A DNA stretch of 64,000 nucleotides, taken from assembly GCA_025059195.1 (NCBI GenBank), contig JANXDU010000018.1, positions 1-64,000 of the forward strand, read 5' to 3'. This document shows, one piece after another, positions 61,940-64,000 of the stretch. Both the position numbers and the translations under genes were made by a program. Under the pieces are notes generated by a model, which saw only the letters and a program-made list of their open reading frames with translations, made no database searches and was not told where the DNA came from. Numbering within the stretch: the first letter of the stretch is position 1; every line of letters starts with the position of its first letter. This DNA is from Candidatus Bathyarchaeota archaeon. Lineage in GTDB: Archaea > Thermoproteota > Bathyarchaeia > Bathyarchaeales > Bathycorpusculaceae.

Positions 61940-63469
61940 TTAGATCGGTTCGTTTAGGCGTTTACCGGTTTTTGCAGTCCACTCGTCAACGGGTATGGCG
62001 AACTGTTTTTCGACAGAGGCTCTATGAAAGCTGTTGTAGGTGCAGAAGGGCACCACTCTACCATCTGGTGTGGCGTAATGAATGACACATTTTTGAACTC
62101 GGTCTAAATCAAAGTTCCAAATGTCCATGAAGTGCATTATCCCTATCATGACGATTCTCCGCATGAATTTTCCAAGGGCCTCATAGCTTCCCTTGGTTAT
62201 AACGTCTTTGAGCAAGCCTCTAACCAGCGGCGATTTCACCATGGGCAGAAACTCTAACATTTTAATTTTCGCCGCCGTCTTTTTGCCCTTCACGCCAGCA
62301 TAGTAAATGTTCCAAAAAGTTTCGGCAAACTTATCCACGTCCACGTATTGAGTTATGGGCTTGTAGGCGCCGTCCTCTTCAACAATTATGAAGGTTGCAG
62401 CCCCACACATGGGATGCATTGTGAACTCTGGATAAACACGGTTTTTAAGGATTTCCATTCCCTTTGATATTGGTAGAGGCCAGTTGACCGGGCGCCAATC
62501 CCATCGAGTGATTTTTCCATCCGTCTGTTCCTCTATCAGTTTGATGGTGTCCGGCACGGTTATGCGCATTTTCCGCATTTCTTCTCGGCGAGCCCTTCCA
62601 GCCATAGATATGGGTTGGATGTTGACACATCTGACGACATCGTGGTTTTCGACGGCGTATCGAATTATATCTCCCAAGTCCTTGTCATTAACGCCTTTTG
62701 CCAGCGTTACAACCAAAACTATAGAGTCTAAGCCGATTTTTCTGGCGTTTTCCACAACCCTCTGCTTTATCTGGATGAGGTCTGTTCTCCCCCTTGTTTT
62801 CTTGTATATTTCCTCTCTTAGACCGTCAAATTGAAGGTACAGCGTGCTTACTCCAGCGTCCAATAGCTTTTTGAAGTATTCTATGTCTTCTGCGAGGCGT
62901 AAACCGTTTGTGTTAACCTCCACGTGGGTTATTCCAGCCTTTTTGGCTTCCGCGACAAGGGCTGGCAAATCATTTCTTATTGTGGGTTCGCCGCCGCTGA
63001 ACTGAAGGGCGTTACAAGCCCACGGCTTGTTGCTTCTAAGAAGCTTAATCATATCCACAATCTGTTCGTAGCTAGGCTCGTAAACATAGTTCACCGCTCC
63101 TGCATAGGCGAAACAAACCGGACAAGCCATGTTGCACCTGTTTGTGACATCTATTATGCCCAGAACAGTGTGAGATTTGTGCTGGGAGCATAATCCGCAG
63201 TCGTAAGGGCAGCCTTCAACCGGCTTCGTGTGAGGGTTCTCCAGTCCAGTTCCATCGTATTTTGCGCTGTGCCAGTCTCTGTGGAACCATTTATAGAGCT
63301 CAGCATCCCCCCAGTAAACGTCTTCAAACTTTCCGTGTTCTGGGCATTTTTTCTCTAGGTAGATTAGACCGTCTTCTTCGTAAATTTTCATGGGGATTCT
63401 GCTTAGGCATTCCGGGCATACGCTTGTTGAGTAGCGCTCAAATTTCGCCGCTTCCTTGCTTCCAGCCAT
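61940..63469 (-). CDS. tes: Tetraether lipid synthase-like radical SAM protein
   Basis: 509 aa, the size of the MJ0619 type enzyme. N-terminal cysteines 18, 21, 42 and 87, 91, 94 for auxiliary clusters, and the radical SAM motif CNMACPVC (112-119) after TVLGIIDVTNR; SGGEPT follows. By family it joins lipid tails to make tetraether membrane lipids. Convergent with the acyl-CoA synthetase gene; the homologue assignment is by motif and length. Confidence 0.85.
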   Translation of the reverse strand: MAGSKEAAKFERYSTSVCPECLSRIPMKIYEEDGLIYLEKKCPEHGKFEDVYWGDAELYKWFHRDWHSAKYDGTGLENPHTKPVEGCPYDCGLCSQHKSHTVLGIIDVTNRCNMACPVCFAYAGAVNYVYEPSYEQIVDMIKLLRSNKPWACNALQFSGGEPTIRNDLPALVAEAKKAGITHVEVNTNGLRLAEDIEYFKKLLDAGVSTLYLQFDGLREEIYKKTRGRTDLIQIKQRVVENARKIGLDSIVLVVTLAKGVNDKDLGDIIRYAVENHDVVRCVNIQPISMAGRARREEMRKMRITVPDTIKLIEEQTDGKITRWDWRPVNWPLPISKGMEILKNRVYPEFTMHPMCGAATFIIVEEDGAYKPITQYVDVDKFAETFWNIYYAGVKGKKTAAKIKMLEFLPMVKSPLVRGLLKDVITKGSYEALGKFMRRIVMIGIMHFMDIWNFDLDRVQKCVIHYATPDGRVVPFCTYNSFHRASVEKQFAIPVDEWTAKTGKRLNEPI

Positions 63470-63565
63470 TCCTATCCCTAACTTTAATGTTAAATTGGCT
63501 ATGGTGTCGGAGGCTATATTAAAATTTCCATAACTTTAATATGGTGAAAAGGGTTATTCTTTTCC

Positions 63566-64000
63566 ATGAGCGAGAAAGTAAAAATCCTTCTGCGGAAGGT
63601 TGGGCTAACAGATTACGAGGTAAACGCCTACCTCGTTCTTCTGGAGAAGGGCGCCCTAACAGCCAAGCAAATAAGCTATGGAGCGCAAATTCCCTTTTCA
63701 AAGGTTTACCAAGTCCTTAACGGTTTGGAGAAGAAGGGCTGGATAGAAGTCACCCGAAAAAGGCCCAGTAAATACTTTCCAAAAGCTCCCGAGGCAGCCT
63801 TAAAATCGGCTAAAGCCGCCATGGAAAGCGAGTGGATTCAGGTTGAAAAAACCGTGGCTGACGAGTTAACGCCCCTTTACGAGAGGATTAAAACCAAGGA
63901 GAAGTATGACATATGGATTCTGAGAGGCTTGCCCAACATCGCTTCAAAGTTCAAGGAGATGATTAAAAATTGTCGAAAGGAACTGCTAGTGGCCTTTCCC
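63566..64000 (+). CDS. TrmB-family transcription regulator, 3' partial
   Basis: 145 residues seen; the gene runs off the window. Winged helix at LLRKVGLTDYEVNAYLVLLE, ALTAKQISYGAQIPFSKVYQ and LNGLEKKGWIEV, then a coiled-coil linker and the start of an effector domain (YDIWILRGLPNI). TrmB types control sugar, lipid or redox genes; here it is divergent from tes, so it may affect that gene. TATA-like TTTAATAT lies about 25 bases upstream. Confidence 0.88.
   Translation, partial: MSEKVKILLRKVGLTDYEVNAYLVLLEKGALTAKQISYGAQIPFSKVYQVLNGLEKKGWIEVTRKRPSKYFPKAPEAALKSAKAAMESEWIQVEKTVADELTPLYERIKTKEKYDIWILRGLPNIASKFKEMIKNCRKELLVAFP

Overview
This window is archaeal. It encodes an archaeal-type alanyl-tRNA synthetase, the tRNA(Ile2) agmatinylcytidine synthetase TiaS, a tetraether-lipid-synthase-type radical SAM protein and HdrABC/Mvh-type complexes. 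Starts are often GTG or TTG, TATA-like boxes sit about 25 bases ahead of likely transcript starts, and many genes overlap by ATGA. The mix of Hdr/hydrogenase, thiol:fumarate-reductase-like genes, propionate-pathway genes and beta-oxidation resembles Bathyarchaeia-like, non-methanogenic anaerobic archaea. That placement is inference. No mcr gene, rRNA, CRISPR array or insertion sequence was seen.

Region 1 (1-19.3 kb) is an electron-transfer island. It holds two [NiFe]-hydrogenase/heterodisulfide-reductase sets. Set A is mvhG (cut by the window edge), mvhA, an HdrA-MvhD fusion, hdrC and hdrB. Set B is a GltD-like flavoprotein with extra ferredoxin domains, an MvhD fused to a winged helix, a tandem HdrA-HdrA fusion, a plain MvhD, hdrC, hdrB, mvhG, mvhA and a hydrogenase maturation protease. 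Between them lie a small zinc-binding-like protein, an Hsp20-like protein, a PhoU-type regulator and an odd ribbon-helix-helix/GcvH-like fusion that has lost the lipoyl lysine.

Region 2 (19.4-26.4 kb) is a surface-structure cluster on the minus strand: a DUF5305 protein, five secreted proteins of which several resemble TasA/camelysin or archaeal bundling pilins, and a membrane-fused SipW-type signal peptidase. Two of the secreted-protein genes share an identical 36-bp promoter element with a palindrome. Two winged-helix regulators follow.

Region 3 (26.4-42.5 kb) carries an aldehyde:ferredoxin-oxidoreductase-family enzyme with its ferredoxin partner and TfrAB-type fumarate reductase/succinate dehydrogenase. 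It also has the methylmalonyl-CoA branch: epimerase, mutase large subunit, biotin ligase and three subunits resembling a 12S/5S/1.3S transcarboxylase. Together these could interconvert fumarate, succinate and propionyl-CoA.

Region 4 (42.7-52.1 kb) is mostly housekeeping and small genes: tRNA-Ser(GCU), two SPL-like radical SAM proteins, DUF1847, an MscL with a polyproline linker, small membrane proteins, an Lrp-type ligand-binding domain, TiaS, FUN14 and AlaRS. Short reading frames here include a 24-codon leader coupled to a membrane protein.

Region 5 (52.2-61.9 kb) is a same-strand beta-oxidation cluster: EtfB, EtfA, acyl-CoA dehydrogenase, 3-hydroxyacyl-CoA dehydrogenase, a second acyl-CoA dehydrogenase, enoyl-CoA hydratase, thiolase, a DUF35 partner and an acyl-CoA synthetase. 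The tetraether-synthase-like gene and a partial TrmB regulator close the window. A coherent reading is an anaerobe that oxidises or ferments fatty or short-chain acids and passes reducing power through Etf, ferredoxin, Hdr and hydrogenase to H2 or thiols.
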